DNA of 7,822 nucleotides from the NCBI GenBank assembly GCA_029942205.1, contig JAOZTL010000135.1, positions 1 to 7,822 of the forward strand. Reading direction: 5' to 3'. The notes beneath the pieces are model-generated. The model had not been told where the DNA came from. It saw only the letters and a list, made by a program, of their open reading frames with translations, and ran no database searches. The translations under genes and the position numbers were made by a program. This document shows, in pieces, positions 7,664 through 7,822 of this stretch; positions within the stretch are counted from its first letter, which is position 1; each line of letters opens with the position of its first letter. This DNA is from Bacteroidales bacterium. Its GTDB lineage: Bacteria > Bacteroidota > Bacteroidia > Bacteroidales > JAOZTL01.

Positions 7664-7721
7664 GAAAGCCCTTTAAACTTCTCCTAAATTGTGATGAATA
7701 ATCATATTTTAAGGACTTTCG
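7663..7721. repeat. Imperfect inverted repeat between the two 55-bp repeats
   Basis: CGAAAG (7663-7668) pairs with CTTTCG (7716-7721), and the stem continues with CCCTTTAAA against TTTAAGGA after one C/A mismatch and one bulged T. A small TGAT/ATCA pair (7692-7695 and 7701-7704) lies in the loop. It could be an operator, an RNA hairpin in a long SusC leader, or a remnant of a mobile element. Confidence 0.45.
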
Positions 7722-7740
7722 CAAACAAGCCCTAATCGAG

Positions 7741-7773
7741 CGTAAGCAACATCGAAAGGTTGAAGACCTTACG
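7741..7773 (-). repeat. Dispersed intergenic element, copy near the right edge
   Basis: On the minus strand it reads GTAAGGTCTTCAACCTTTCG followed by ATGTTGCTTACG. The hairpin AAGGT-CTTCA-ACCTT is perfect, and CGTAAG (7741-7746) and CTTACG (7768-7773) bracket the element as an outer inverted pair. It is inverted relative to the copy at 7575-7620 and abuts the second 55-bp direct repeat. Confidence 0.6.
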
Positions 7774-7822
7774 CAACATTAGAGATTCTGTTGTATTAAT
7801 AATTTCATAAGAACATTTATCC
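7768..7822. repeat. 55-bp perfect direct repeat, copy 2, cut by the window edge
   Basis: It is identical to 7609-7663 over its whole visible length and reaches the last base of the window, so the true repeat may be longer. If the next bases are GAAAGCCC the region would be a 159-bp tandem array. Confidence 0.95.

Larger units (their letters stand above)
7544..7822. other. Non-coding region upstream of the SusC gene
   Basis: No credible reading frame is present in these 279 bp. The region holds two copies of the dispersed element in opposite orientation, two copies of a 55-bp direct repeat in the same orientation, and an imperfect hairpin between them. The SusC-operon promoter must lie here or beyond the edge, but I found no convincing Bacteroidota-type TAnnTTTG element on the minus strand. 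Confidence 0.7.

Noticed and set aside
7701..7728. E. coli-like promoter on the minus strand (TTGTTT, 16 bp, TATGAT) upstream of the SusC gene
   Set aside because: Bacteroidota housekeeping promoters use a TAnnTTTG -7 box rather than this pair, and such matches are common by chance in A/T-rich DNA. The match also overlaps hairpin arms.
7609..7822. Possible CRISPR array from the 55-bp repeats
   Set aside because: Only two copies are seen, the repeat is longer than usual and the 104-bp spacing exceeds normal spacers. The intervening DNA contains its own inverted repeats and there are no cas genes.

Overview
The window is A+T-rich and comes from a member of the Bacteroidota. The evidence is a SusC-like TonB-dependent receptor followed at once by a SusD-like lipoprotein, a pairing specific to this phylum. 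The start codons are also preceded by A/T-rich stretches without Shine-Dalgarno sequences. I cannot assign a genus from the sequence alone.

All four genes lie on the minus strand, so they read from right to left. From the right edge: a non-coding region (7544-7822) with a perfect 55-bp direct repeat and several hairpins; a SusC/RagA-type outer-membrane receptor (4349-7543); 20 bp later a SusD-like_2 lipoprotein (2883-4328); a 140-bp gap with a strong intrinsic terminator facing the minus strand (2767-2810); an S66 LD-carboxypeptidase (1693-2742); and, with its start codon directly against the previous stop, a PBP4-type (S13) D-alanyl-D-alanine carboxypeptidase/endopeptidase (193-1692). The left 192 bp are non-coding.

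There appear to be two functional units. SusC and SusD should form one outer-membrane nutrient-uptake complex. No carbohydrate-active enzyme or dedicated regulator lies beside them here, so the substrate is unknown. The LD-carboxypeptidase and the PBP4 homologue act on consecutive bonds of peptidoglycan stem peptides (DD cross-link and terminal D-Ala for PBP4, the L,D bond of tetrapeptides for the LD-carboxypeptidase). They look translationally coupled. The terminator argues that the two units are transcribed largely apart.

The most unusual content is non-coding. Each of the three non-coding stretches longer than 100 bp carries at least one copy of a short related element, four in all. Its core is GATGTTGCT, usually preceded by a small hairpin built on AAGGT/ACCTT and a T-run. 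Two copies begin at the stop codons of the SusD-like and PBP4 genes. One sits in the 5' leader of the SusC gene, where it forms a terminator-like structure. I see no sign of a defence system, CRISPR array, transposase, tRNA or rRNA.
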